Below, in pieces: positions 1-11,053 of a DNA stretch of 64,000 nucleotides. Location: the NCBI RefSeq assembly GCF_040954645.1, contig NC_092808.1, positions 18,047,383 through 18,111,382 of the forward strand, written 5' to 3'. Position 1 is the stretch's first letter. Each line of letters opens with the position of its first letter. This stretch comes from Diabrotica undecimpunctata. Its lineage: Eukaryota; Arthropoda; Insecta; Coleoptera; Chrysomelidae. The notes beneath the pieces were generated by a model. That model ran no database searches, had not been told where the DNA came from, and saw only the letters and a list, made by a program, of their open reading frames with translations. The translations under genes were made by a program, and so were the position numbers.

Positions 1-153
1 TGTTAAAACCAATGATTAAATACAAAAAATATTTATTATTACTTCAAGTTATCGTACAATAAAATTGTTAAACTCCAAACCAAATCTATAATAGCAAGAT
101 AGTCGTTTGTTTTCTCTATCTATAGGTGCTGGCAATAACATAACAAAATCAGA

Positions 154-914
154 TCAAACCCATATGAATATCAGGAACATCTGAAAAGTAAAATGAATTG
201 AAAGTTTCGTACTTCTCAAATATGAAATTTTAAATTCATGAGAGTTCACAATTTCCAAAATTTTAGCTACACAATGGATGTTCTTCTTCACTAACACATA
301 AGAGTCTTTTGAAATTTCAGTATTTTCAGCAACTGCGTAAGATTCTGAGTCATCCTTTTGTTCGTGCATAACAGGAGATCTTCTGAAGAGTCTGCCAACT
401 CTAAACTTCCGGAATCCGTTTCTGAATCACTTTCACCTGGCTTGATCTTTTTTCTGGGAGGGTCCTTTCTACAGCCTTTTGTGCTTAAAGCTTTACAAAT
501 ATTTCGTTTCACTTTCTTGACTGCTGCTGTTGAGGGGGTTTTCTTACCTTCCGTTTTATAAGAAAGGTCTTTAATTTCTGGAGTACTAGTTAAAATGAAA
601 ATTTTCCTTGATTTCCGTCTACGATTTGAATTTTTTCTGGGTGCTGCCTTAGGAAAGCCCCATATGTAGAATAGGGTAATAAAAGGACTTTTTGATGTCG
701 AAGGTATTTCAAGAATTGAGTTCGGTTCAGATTCTTGGGTTGTATTAGATTAAGTAGAAGCTATATTAACTGAAAATGAAGATACAGTGGCATTTTCTTC
801 ATGATTGGTATATCTTATTACAACCATAGCTTCTTGCCCGTCGTAGTTTTCTAATAGTAAATGTTCGATGCGTTTTTTAGCGACGTATTGATTGGGTACA
901 GCTCTCGCAGCCAT
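154..914 (-). mobile_element. Tigger/pogo-like transposase C-terminal remnant
   Basis: On the - strand a broken frame runs from an ATG near 914 (start MAARAVPN) through a proline/basic stretch that includes FPKAAPRK and ILTSTPEI. It then passes an acidic serine-rich stretch (SDSETDSGSLELADSSED) and ends in SYVLVKKN and FKISYLR. This order (PKA-PRK, LT-TPE, an acidic Ser-rich tail, then a VLVK segment) is what I know from the C-terminal tails of insect CENP-B/DDE_1 (Tigger, jerky-like) transposases. The frame shifts near 360-370 and has a stop near 750, so it is dead. The catalytic DDE core is not present. Family assignment is by remembered pattern only. Confidence 0.5.
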
Positions 915-3900
915 ATAGAAGGATTTTTAACACAAATCTACTCAGCATTCGAATTCTAAGCATTAAGTCTAGGTCCCACTTGATAAGGCAATTCTTCATG
1001 CCGATAGATGTCCTCTTAGTCTGCTCTGTTTTTTGCTAGGATATCTTTGGTATAATCGCAACTATTATGCACTAGTGCTTACAGGTATCTGAACTTATCT
1101 TAATATATTCAAAGATGCTGTTTTGCATTCGAAATACAACTGATGTCTGCACTTCTTAGTGATCTTAATATTCGCTGTATTCAGACAAGCAAGATTCAAA
1201 GTCACACGACAGTTTTCAAAATGTTAATAATTTATGATGATAATAATTTAAGACAGTAAAACAAATTTTTAATTCTAAATATTTAGTAAATTTCAACATT
1301 TCCTTTATGTTGTAATGTAACTTTTGTAATTGCTTATTATTTCTTTGTTATTTTTTGTACATTATAAGTTATATTGTAACTATTTCAATGAAAGTGTTAT
1401 CGACACATTAAACCGAATGAAAAAACTCTTTTATTATGTGACAACTATATTCCATGAATCGATTATTGGTAAACTTGTGGGTACTGTACTACTATATTAA
1501 GTCCGGCTTGCTAAATTTATACTCAAAATAATAGCAATAACTTTTTATCTATCTAACACATATCAGTTATAAGTGCAAACAATGACAAATAATGCTTGGA
1601 GTGCTGTTTTAATAAAATAATTTTAGACAAACCTTAATATTAAGTTGGAAATTTACAATCACCTAAAGATTTATTGAAATGTTATAATAAATTATACTTC
1701 TATTGTTTTAGTTTCTTTTACTAGCCAATTCTGCTCCTGCAATTGGTGTGAAAATCAAAACTTAATTTATTAGGCAATTCCCAGAATATTTTCGCAACTA
1801 AAAGCAATCTCGTTTGAGAAAGAAAATACTGAACTTGGAAGTTAACATTCACAGCTCTTCTGATATATTAGTATTAATTATACAAATACTATTAGAAGAC
1901 GAACCGTTATTGTTATAAAACAGAAAACTGAGTAAGAGAAACCATATTTACCAAACTATCGAGTTTGAAGACTTTGCTATGATGGTTTGGTATGATTTAA
2001 TAAAGAATAGTACAAATTAACTCGTGCAAAAATACCATACCATACCATAACGACCATAAGTAGTGATTCAGTAAAAGATTTGCCTTATGACGTCTACCCA
2101 AATAGAGAACCATATAGGCATTAAAATATATAGAACCATATAGGCGTATATTTAGTTGTTTACTCGCACTATCGCTTCTCGTTGGATAGATCTTAGGTAT
2201 GTGACGGATCGCCCCATGGAAACTAATAGTAATGAGCCGAAGCCATCGACATCTTTTGCAATAGTGTTGTCTAATCCTAATCAACAGCCTTCGACGTCGT
2301 TAAAAACTTTTAGAATTTGCTGATTTGGTGGATATGCTGAATATGTAACTCTAATATGGCGTTTCACTACTGAACGTAATTTTGTAAATTGCGTTTGGTG
2401 ATTGTAACAGTTTTCTTGAATTGTTCCGAGTCTGCATTGCTAATAGATAATAATAACCGGCTACTGAAGCTTGCAACATAAAAAAATCATATCTGAAATA
2501 AACGAGAAAATGGGAGTATGAGTGAGAAATAAATAATTAAGATGCAAATATATACTTAACATTTTATTTACAACCTAATTATAATAAAATGCAATGCAAG
2601 CTATCAGTTAGGTCATTATAAGAATATATCTTCAGTTCTATTTTTATTATCAATAAATCTAACTGCATCTATATTCTTCAAAAAATAAGTTATTAATTTC
2701 ACAAACTCTAATATATAGACTAGAAATTATTTAATCCACTCGCAGAAGTTGATTTCTGGTTTGGTTTGTTTCCCATATTGTATGTAGATACCTTAATCGC
2801 CTCTTGCATTGCAAATAATCTATGTTTTGGAACTAACTAAAAACTGTATTCAATATCCCTTTCTGCCTCTGAAACGTTGCCTGGCATCCAACTGAAACAT
2901 TAAATCATATTTTAAGGAAAATACACTTCCAATGAAACCAACGTACTGAAAAAAAAAAGCAAAAATGACCTTGAACCAAAAATTTAAGAACAGTATATGG
3001 AATGTGAAAATTATATAACAAGCAGGAAATATTGATAATTTAAAACAGTAAATAATTAGGCTAGGGCTAGACATTGACGTAATGTGAGTTAGTAAAATGG
3101 GATGGCCTACTTCAGGACAATTACAAATTTACTTTGCAAATCGTTAACATTATTCAAATATATCACCACAACACATACAAGTGATAAAAAAACTAAATGT
3201 TTAACGAAACATTCTCAACTGTTATATCACAATTTAAAGAGAAGGACATGAACATAAATATGGGAGATGTCAAAATGATTGGCAGAAGAAAACAAAAATA
3301 ATTAATCGGCGATTATAAATCAAGGATAAGAAATGGAAGAGGTGAACATTAGAGTAACTTTGTAGAAAAATAAAAACAATTGGCTATGCTCACTACATTT
3401 ATTAAACTTCCACCACATAGTCTGTGCACATACAAATAGCTTAGAGACTAATCAGAAAACTCAGTGCGCAGCAAAATAGATTACAGCTTGAGAATTATTA
3501 GATTGAAAAAATATTGTATGCTTGCAAAGACTTATGCAAGTGCAAACTTCAACTCTGACATAACTTGCTATAGTGTAAGCAACTATAAACTGAAACTGAA
3601 AAAAGTCAAAAGAAAGTGCTAAAGAAATCGTTAAGATTTAAGTAGAAAAAACACGATACTAAGAAACAGATTTAAAGCAAAAATTAAATGCAGAATGGCT
3701 AAATTGAAAAGACTGCCAAATCGTTGAGACATGTTTAAAATTCATAGAAAACACATGTAATAATATGGGCGATAAATATCTACCATTTGAACGAGAGACC
3801 ATTGTACTCACTAAACCATATAAACAAAATTAGACCACACACTACAAAGGTCTAAACGAGAAATGCATGCATTTAATGAAAAATGGGAAAATAAAATAAC

Positions 3901-4266
3901 CTGCTTTCCACTATTTCAACTCAGAATCCTTAAACTATTTGACAATGAAGAAGAAATTAAATGGTTAAAAAAAATATTCATTTTTATGTATGGGACAGGT
4001 ACCATACTGCAAAATCAAAGTTTATAGTGATACTGAAACTAGTACAAAACACTACACTGACTATTGCACATGATAGAACAAAACTACCTAATATATTGCA
4101 AGAACTCAGCAAAATAGACATATTTGAAAGTAAAATTGTGGTTCATTCTCAATAAAAATAGTAAATTATATTAAAATGTCACAAGAAAATAGCTTCAGAA
4201 CAATATTAAGCTAGATGTATGTCAAACCTCACTCAGTTAATAACAACTCAGCTAATAACAACACTG

Positions 4267-4271
<5 letters not shown>
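915..4271. other. AT-rich stretch without a recognisable gene
   Basis: I read both strands and found only short open frames with no family signature, such as the frames at 1997-2284 (-), 2850-3074 (-) and 3961-4155 (+). Base composition is strongly AT and stop-rich. Old unrecognisable transposon DNA is the simplest reading. Confidence 0.5.

Positions 4272-4358
<87 letters not shown>
4272..4358. repeat. (TA)n microsatellite, left of MITE
   Basis: Uninterrupted TA dinucleotides. Together with 5074-5154 it flanks the inserted element at 4359-5073, so the two tracts were probably a single microsatellite before insertion. Confidence 0.95.
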
Positions 4359-4361
<3 letters not shown>

Positions 4362-5070
4362 TAGACTCCCTCTATAACGAGAACTGAAATGACAGACTAA
4401 TTACCTCGTCTCTAAAATAGATCTCGTTACATTAGACAATCATAATACTGTGCATAGGTACATATGAATCTGTAGTTTTCTAAACCATTAACTTCCTATA
4501 GTGAAGCCATTCGGAGCAATATAAGATGCTAATAAATATTGTTTGAATGGCGTTTTTGAAAAAATGTTATTTACTTTTATTGTCAATGAAATATATTAAA
4601 ACATAAAAGAGTTGTTTACTTTTATTATCAATGATATACGTTAAAACAAAAAAGCTGTACTTATATTTTTTTCCAACTACATAATGTATAAATCGTATTT
4701 TCAAGGATAACATAAACTATTGCTTCTGCAATTTTAAGAACTCTGTTATTTTTAACTGCTTTAAATGGTCCAGTATCATTCTATCATATATTTTCTAAAG
4801 ATGTGAAACAGTTGTATTTATTCATTGTAAAGAAGTTTATTGCGGGCTGCAGTTAAGTTTATTGAGGGGCTGTTTGAAAAGGTATTTATTTATAGCCACG
4901 ACCAGACTAAAAACGTAAAAAACACGTTTTTGGATATTATTTTCTCTCGTTATAACCAAATTTGCCTCACTATAGACGGTTATAGTTCAATAGAAATTTC
5001 ACGGGACATCTAATGTATCTCGTTATAAGCGAAACCTCGTAATAACCGTGTTCGTTATAGAGGGAGTATA

Positions 5071-5073
<3 letters not shown>
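4359..5073. mobile_element. Pogo/Tigger-type MITE, copy 1 (715 bp)
   Basis: The left end reads CAGTAGACTCCCTCTATAAC. The right end is the inverted complement GTTATAGAGGGAGTATACTG, with one mismatch over that stretch. Both ends abut TA, the target duplicated by pogo/Tigger elements. There is no transposase frame. A second copy with the same ends lies at 44253-45009; internal sequence is shared (for example the AAGCCATTCGGAGCAATATA segment) with small indels between copies. Tigger-like mobilisation is inferred from the CAGT termini and TA target. Confidence 0.85.

Positions 5074-5154
<81 letters not shown>
5074..5154. repeat. (TA)n microsatellite, right of MITE
   Basis: Uninterrupted TA dinucleotides directly following the MITE right end. 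The open frames through it (poly Tyr-Ile) are artefacts of the repeat. Confidence 0.95.
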
Positions 5155-5160
<6 letters not shown>

Positions 5161-5969
5161 TTATATCCTGGTCGGTATCATTTACTGGCATAAATTAATA
5201 ATTAAAAGTATCTTTAAAAAATGTAATAGTTATAATAATAGTAAAACTTACCAGTGACCTTTTGCATTCAAAGAAAGTATTTCTCAGTACTTGGCATTGT
5301 GTTGGCACAGATCCATCATTTGCTTTTAAACATTCTCTGGGAGTCCTCTTTTGCTAAGAAACAGAAATTCAAGCTTTTTAAGCGAACATTTATTTATATT
5401 TCTTTTTGATAAATTAAATCTTTAATTAAAATTTTGACCTTCAGGAATTATCAAATTTTGGAAACAAGAACTGTTTAATAAATACTTTTACATGTTGTAT
5501 TTATTATATTGTCCTTTATTCAACTTGTTTCCTACATATATATTTAACCCACTAGAGAGGCATGTTTTAATATCACTAGAAAATTTACCATCTTTAGTAG
5601 ATAGGTTGATGAGTAAGATAAGACTGGGTATATAAATGAAGGTATCCATTTGTTATTTTAGTACAGATTTAGTCAGTACAAACTGATCTTGTATTACTGA
5701 GCAGATTTACCACATTCTCAACATCAGCTGGTGTTATGTCAGGCATAAAAAATGTGTTATTAATTGTCATAGCTGTGAAATGATTAAATATATGGTTATT
5801 AAAGTCATTTGTACCATGTTTTTAACTGAGATACAAAAACGTTCACCAAATTTGTTTGGTATTTGTTCCGGATTTATTAATGTTTCATCATTCACCATTG
5901 TAGTAGTCGTAAAGCAAATGATCTTTCTAAAATTAATAATAAAGAAGTATGATAAATATTAGATTAAGT
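5155..5969. other. AT-rich stretch, nothing recognised
   Basis: No frame with family signature and no clear repeats. It may include decayed flank of the piggyBac remnant that follows. Confidence 0.4.
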
Positions 5970-6310
5970 AGAAAATTATTATTCATCTGACACTAATGAT
6001 AATTCAGACACAGATAGTACTGAACAAAAATGCAACTCCAGTTACACTAATACATGTCTAATAAACCCCATAAATCGGGATGTATGGATCTACAGATACT
6101 CTTACAGTGATATTGTCATCCTACCAGAAAATCCTGATCTTGGAGCAGTGTAAAATAGAGCTATTTATTTGTCTCAGACTATGCCTACCTTCAAAAGCTA
6201 CATTATCTGCTTCGATAATTTTTACACCTTGTTGTCACTGCTAGTGTATCTTTGCACAAAGGATATTTAGTAGTTGGAATTATTCGAGCCAATGAAAATT
6301 GTAATGAATA
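5970..6310 (+). mobile_element. piggyBac-like transposase remnant, internally deleted
   Basis: The + strand shows an acidic stretch (SSDTNDNSDTDSTE), then PDLGAV, then YIICFDNFYTLLSLLVYL and, after a frameshift near 6260, KGYLVVGIIRAN. FDN-(F/Y)-(F/Y)T followed by a leucine-rich helix and a GT-RAN segment is the region around the second catalytic Asp of piggyBac (DDE_Tnp_1_7) transposases. The sequence between the acidic N-terminus and this motif is missing, and stops interrupt the frame. It is a dead fragment. I saw no TTAA-flanked ends. Confidence 0.5.
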
Positions 6311-7370
6311 TAGTGAAAAAAAATACTAACAGTAGATATAAAACAAAAATTGCACAACTTATAGTTCTTTTTCTGACCATATTTACTTTTTTAAAGTTAC
6401 TTGCTATAACTTTAATGATTTATTTCATCTGTTATCATTTTGTTATGTCATTGATAATATATCCTAACAATTGCTGGTTTTAATTTTATACAATTTCTTA
6501 TAAAAATGGATAGACAATCTTCTATATATACACCAAAATAAAACCACTGACTAGGATATTTAAGCATTACACCTAGAAATTCCAGAGATCAAACAAGACA
6601 TAGGTAAGAAATCAAGGTTATAATATTTTTCATCCACTACTCATAGTCCCCATTTACAATTATTTGAGATTAAAATATGCTTACTATTTTGCAACAATCG
6701 CTTTCCAATAAACACATCTTTAAATCGGCTCTAACTCCTGCACAAGGAGATGTATCTGCAAGTTTTTCATTCTCTTCCTCATATCGCATCATCTTCTAAA
6801 ATTGGAAATAAAAACACAATAAAATAAAATACAATAAACACAACGTATTATTCTCAAATATGAATGGATAATCAAATGATACTTACGAAAATACCTAATA
6901 ATGAAAAATTAATATAAATATTTTCAAATCAAAACTAATGACATAACCTTAATCATCTTGTATTCTTCTTTTTATTTGAACAGTCTGGATGGATCGTTGT
7001 TCACTAAGCACCTACAGTAGAAGTAACTAGCCAATTTCAAATAGGTCAATATGTTATCATTATTTTTGAAAATATATTTACAAAAAATTAATTAAAAAAG
7101 TTAAGGTTGGATCAAGACATTAAAAACGATTTTTAATTACGGTTTTTTAAGAAAATTTTAACTCCGATCGGTATAAATATAATCTATCACGAGCATAATA
7201 AAGCTACCTATAATATAAATAATATTTTTAGAAAGGCAGCTTTATATTACAAAAACAATATTAAATTTTAGATAATTATTATTAAATTATATGTTTATTA
7301 AATTTAGGTTTACAAAAGAAATATTATTTAGGTATATAATGTAAAAATGGGTTTCTATATTCTAAGAATA
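6311..7370. other. AT-rich stretch, nothing recognised
   Basis: Only short open frames without signature (for example 6274-6483 +). No tandem or inverted repeats noticed. Confidence 0.4.
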
Positions 7371-8386
7371 TTATGCCTTTATTTTACTCGTAATAGTAAA
7401 TAAAGGTATAAATATTATATTATTAATTCCTACTGAAGAAGTTAAAAAAATTAGAAAATTTAAAAAAACTGTCCAATTAACAGATATGGCATTCAGTGGC
7501 GTAACGAGCTTAACTAACGTCTGGGGCACAATACCTTGCTTTTGATGAAGCAAATTTATCAATAATCTAAAAATGCTAGGTCACTTAGGTGATCTTGTCC
7601 CATCGTTGATCGTAGATATGTCAAAATTAATTTTAATTTGCTGAATGAACGTTCGCAGCTAGCAATTGATACTGCCATAGCCAGGGGTATTTGAAGTGCC
7701 ACTCCTAGGTTATGGCATGAAGCTTTGGCATACAAGATTATAAATGAAAGAAATTCTAATGGAGTTTTGGGTTCAACTTTTTTTTCTACTGCGGAGTAAC
7801 ATTTTGCAATGAAATATTTCAATAAAGAGTTCTATTCCATTGAAATCTGTATTATAAAATTCAACAAAATTTTTACAATTTTTTTCAAGGTCGTGATCAA
7901 CATTTGATACTTTTTTAATAATTTTTTAACGTTCACTAAGAATCCAAATTTGAAATTAAGGTCACTTAGTTGTATAAATCGTGTACATATTTCTTGTTGG
8001 AGACGATCGATAACGCTTTTCATAACACGAAAAATTTCACTTTCTGCGAAAAGACCAACATCTCTAGCCGATTTTCCGGATATATGGCTGTATCAATATC
8101 CCATTTTTCACAAAGAGACTTCGCAGTTTGTGATTTGCAGTTTGTGATCGAAATTTACTTTATCTAAAAATGTTTTTTCGATGGAGGCTGCATCTTTAAC
8201 AGGTATTTGAATAAAACTCAAAAAAGATTCTTTGACGGAAACTTTTTTATTGATAAAGTCATCATCTACACACCTAAAGATAGCTTTCCATCTAGGCCAT
8301 ATAAGTCTCATACTATGGAAGTCCGTCTTGCATGGTATATCTCTTGCACAGCCTGATCTGTTTACATCAGAACTATTTCTGTGCAA
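7371..8386 (-). mobile_element. hAT-family (ZMYM1-like) transposase remnant
   Basis: The clearest part is 7559-7822 on the - strand, with IPLAMAVSIASCERSFSKLK and then YLRSTMGQDHLSDLAFLDY. This is the hAT C-terminal dimerisation domain (the CERSFS motif) in the form seen in ZMYM1-like elements. Further upstream in protein order, frames at 7832-8023 (LQQEICTRFIQLSDLNFKFGFL) and about 8030-8100 (SARDVGLFAES) fit the preceding helical region. Frames are shifted and carry stops, so the copy is inactive. The 8108-8386 part is joined by position only. Confidence 0.65.
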
Positions 8387-8640
8387 TTTTGAGAATTATA
8401 ATTATAAATATAGTAGATATTTCACTTTGAAATGTCAGTCCAGAAATAAATATATTCAAATATAAATCAAGAATTATTATATCCAATAAATAACATTTAC
8501 ATTAACAGAATAAGTTTAAGTTTTATTCTAAACCATAAATTTTGTTATATTGGCAACATGAATTTCGACGATAAATTGCATCAAAATAACATGAAAAATG
8601 GAAAACTTTCTAATTTTTCGTCTAGCACAGAAATTCAGTA

Positions 8641-9402
8641 CTTAGGTTTGCTCAAAATCATCTCGACCTGGTCGATAGGTGGTGCGGGAGATGCAGAGTA
8701 ACACCTAACCCTAATAAAACTCAGATGATTCTCTTTAGACACCCCAGTCTCAGCAGATTCACTTCATACAATATAGCTGAAAGAAACAACCTTAGACTCT
8801 GTGGCGACCGACTCCAACTCCGTAGCCAGATTGAGTACCTCTGTGTGGTGTTCATTGAAACACTAAACTGGAGGGCCGATCTGACAGCAGCCTGTAATAG
8901 GGTTAGAAGCAGAGTCGGTCTACTCAATGCCCTCTGTGGTAAGTTCGCACGGATACACCCACGTACACTCATACATATATACCAAACATTTATCAGGCCG
9001 CTGATTGAATATAGATTTAATCTTTATATCTTGTTCAGTCGCCACCTCACACAAAAACTGCTGAGATTGGAACGAGGAATCCTGCGTAGAGTAAACAACA
9101 AACGGCGCGACTACCCCTCCGCCCTCATTCATCAATTGTCGAGCATCCAGCCCATTAATGAGTGGCTCTCCACTCTGAGCAGGAGTTACACAATCAAAAT
9201 CATCTGTGGCCAAAACTTCAGAGCCCAAAACATTTTAAAAACTACCTGCTCATCCATCGGCAATGTATTCAAAAGACACCCTAAAGTCAAACTCCCTTTT
9301 TCACTCATTAAATTGCTGGCCCTTGCTAGCAACGAAGTTCCTGATGAATACATTGATATCCTGGAGACAACTACACTCTTTTATCGCCGTAATAATCATT
9401 AA
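8641..9402 (+). mobile_element. Jockey-like LINE, 3' part of reverse transcriptase ORF
   Basis: An open frame runs from about 8641 to the stop at 9402 (about 250 residues). It begins LRFAQNHLDLVDRWCGRCRV and NPNKTQMILF, followed by an EYLCVVF segment (normally YLGV-F), then LNWRADL, SRVGLLNAL and IRPLIEY. This is the C-terminal thumb region of Jockey-clade non-LTR reverse transcriptases. The catalytic YADD region is absent because the copy is 5'-truncated near 8640, as is usual for LINEs. The frame is intact over its length, so the insertion may be comparatively young. It is more GC-rich than its surroundings. Confidence 0.8.
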
Positions 9403-10124
9403 ATTCTCACTTCGAGTTTGCTAGACAGGGAGGGATCGGTTTTCTGTGGTATCCCGATCCCATTGCACAATGATACCTATCTATTGTAGAGGATACAGCC
9501 ACAGCTGCTCTCACGCGATTCACAATTCATATACTTATTAATTAAATTCAGTCAATTTATAACCATATTTTCACTAATGCAATTCTGGAAAGGACCGTTT
9601 TAGCTCAACAACCCTTTCGCCCCTGATCACACGGATCCACCTTCTCCGCAGGACACATCCAATGAAGCGCACCACCAAAGAGCCCAAACAGAGCGACAAC
9701 AGCCCACCCAACAAAAAACAAACCACGTCCTGAAGAGGTGCTCAACCTAAACAGGACAATAAACAATAAACAAAGAGAAATCCAACCAAAAGCAAAGACC
9801 AACGAGACAGTGAGTCTAGCATAGATATTTTTTGGAAATATCGCATAGGCATGCGCAGTTGCATAATCTGTCTTGCATAGCTCTTGCCTAGCATGAAAAT
9901 GGCATATTGTAAAGTTGACGTAATGACTTTTGTGCGACATTTGTTCTCGATTATATCATTAGTTTATTAGATGGTTTCAAACTGTAGATGTTATAATATT
10001 ATGAATATATGATTACAGTTTAATTTAGACTATTAGTGTTCCTTTTTTTCTTTTTATTTACGAATTAACATTTATTATATTACACTGGCACTAAATTTAA
10101 AATATGTTTTCCAGCAATTTTGAA
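9403..10124. other. LINE 3' flank and GC-richer stretch, unassigned
   Basis: Just after the LINE stop the sequence (to about 9560) may be its 3' UTR. From 9600 to 9800 the base composition is clearly GC-richer than the neighbourhood, with CA-rich codon-like sequence on the + strand ending in a stop near 9734. I cannot assign it. The open frame on the - strand (9605-9940) looks incidental. From 9960 to 10124 it is plain AT-rich DNA. Confidence 0.35.
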
Positions 10125-10305
10125 GTTATACTTCTATACGCGCGCTCCACGTTGGAAATTTGTATGGGAGTGAATCTGTGAAATCATTACATATGTAAGA
10201 TAATGAGTAAGAGAGAGACAGAACATATATTTTCTCTCTCTTCCTCTCTCGAATATAAAAATGTTCCTTTTGTATATATAATTTAATATTATATATATTG
10301 TATAA

Positions 10306-10351
<46 letters not shown>

Positions 10352-10519
10352 TATTATATATATAATAAAATATTTATTAATATTATTATTTATGTGATAT
10401 GTTTTGTATTATTTATTAAATGTTCATAATAAAATTAGTCTTTTGTATTTTAAAATAATAATCTCAATAAATCACTGTATGATTCAGAACTGTCAATTTT
10501 GAAATACGTTTGTATCATG

Positions 10520-10591
10520 TCCTCGGTAGTATAGTAGTCAGTATCCCTGCCTGTCACGCGGGAGACCGGGGTTCGATTCCCAGTCGGGGAG
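10520..10591 (+). tRNA. tRNA-Asp (GTC), possibly a pseudo-tRNA inside a mobile element
   Basis: A 72-nt cloverleaf can be folded. The acceptor stem TCCTCGG pairs with TCGGGGA, including a T-G wobble. The anticodon arm is CCTGC-CTGTCAC-GCGGG, giving anticodon GTC. The T arm is CGGGG-TTCGATT-CCCAG. One T-stem pair is G-A instead of G-C, and the D loop has GTAGT where GTGGT is usual. Both changes are shared with the copy at 58641-58712. A run of six T follows at 10595-10600, suitable for RNA polymerase III termination. No intron. Expression is not shown by sequence, and the embedding in a repeated element argues for caution. Confidence 0.85.
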
Positions 10592-10594
10592 GAC

Positions 10595-10600
10595 TTTTTT
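10595..10600 (+). terminator. RNA polymerase III T-run after tRNA-Asp copy A
   Basis: TTTTTT starts four bases after the discriminator base of the tRNA, the usual arrangement for Pol III genes. The same position in copy B has seven T. Confidence 0.6.
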
Positions 10601-11053
10601 ATTAATATTATTACATGGTAAATGTATAATGATAAAACATATATGCGTCAGTAGAAAAGTTATGTATATTATTGTCATGTTTAAATACTTATGAATATTG
10701 AATTTTAATTTGTATTGTATTATTATATTAATAACAAAATAAACAATGAATTTTACTGCAGAGTATGTATAAAAAAATTTTTGCATTCAACTCCTTTCAT
10801 ACATATATGAAAATAAAAATATACATTTTCATCAAAATATTGATTCAATCCTTCATTTACTTATTACAGGTCAAAAGTTGTTTATTAATTGTTAGTAAGT
10901 TGTTATTAATTCTGTTTCTCTTTCTGCTACGTCTTACCTATAGCATTACATATGTAATGATTGTGCAGATTGACTCCCAAATAAATTTGTAACGGCGAAT
11001 GCGTGTATAGAAGTGTAACTTCCACCGGCAGTCCCACTGGACTGCCACACTCG

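Larger units (their letters stand above)
10125..11053. mobile_element. TIR element carrying tRNA-Asp, copy A
   Basis: The left terminus (AGTTATACTTCTATACGCGC at 10125) and the inverse of the right terminus (AGTTACACTTCTATACACGC, ending 11020) match for about 70 bp at roughly 80 percent. Both include ATCATTACATATGTAA near their inner edge. A short hairpin, GGCAGTCC-CACT-GGACTGCC, follows the right terminus (11026-11045). A tRNA-Asp-like sequence sits inside at 10520-10591, and a TA microsatellite at 10308-10344. An inverted copy with the same termini, hairpin, tRNA and internal sequence lies at 58178-59071. There is no coding capacity. Superfamily unknown. Confidence 0.8.

Noticed and set aside
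1997..2284. 95-codon - strand frame
   Set aside because: No signature, atypical composition, nothing similar elsewhere in the window.
4970..5257. Open frames encoding long Tyr-Ile runs on both strands
   Set aside because: They are translations of the TA microsatellite and not genes.
9610..9619. CCCTTTCGCC as a left partner for the TTAA end at 18328
   Set aside because: The ten bases match, but the flank is ACAA instead of TTAA, there is no palindrome, and the resulting unit would contain unrelated elements.
9605..9940. 111-codon - strand frame with hydrophobic stretches, suggesting a small membrane protein
   Set aside because: No family pattern, starts and ends in repeat-like DNA, and the GC-richer + strand explains the lack of stops.
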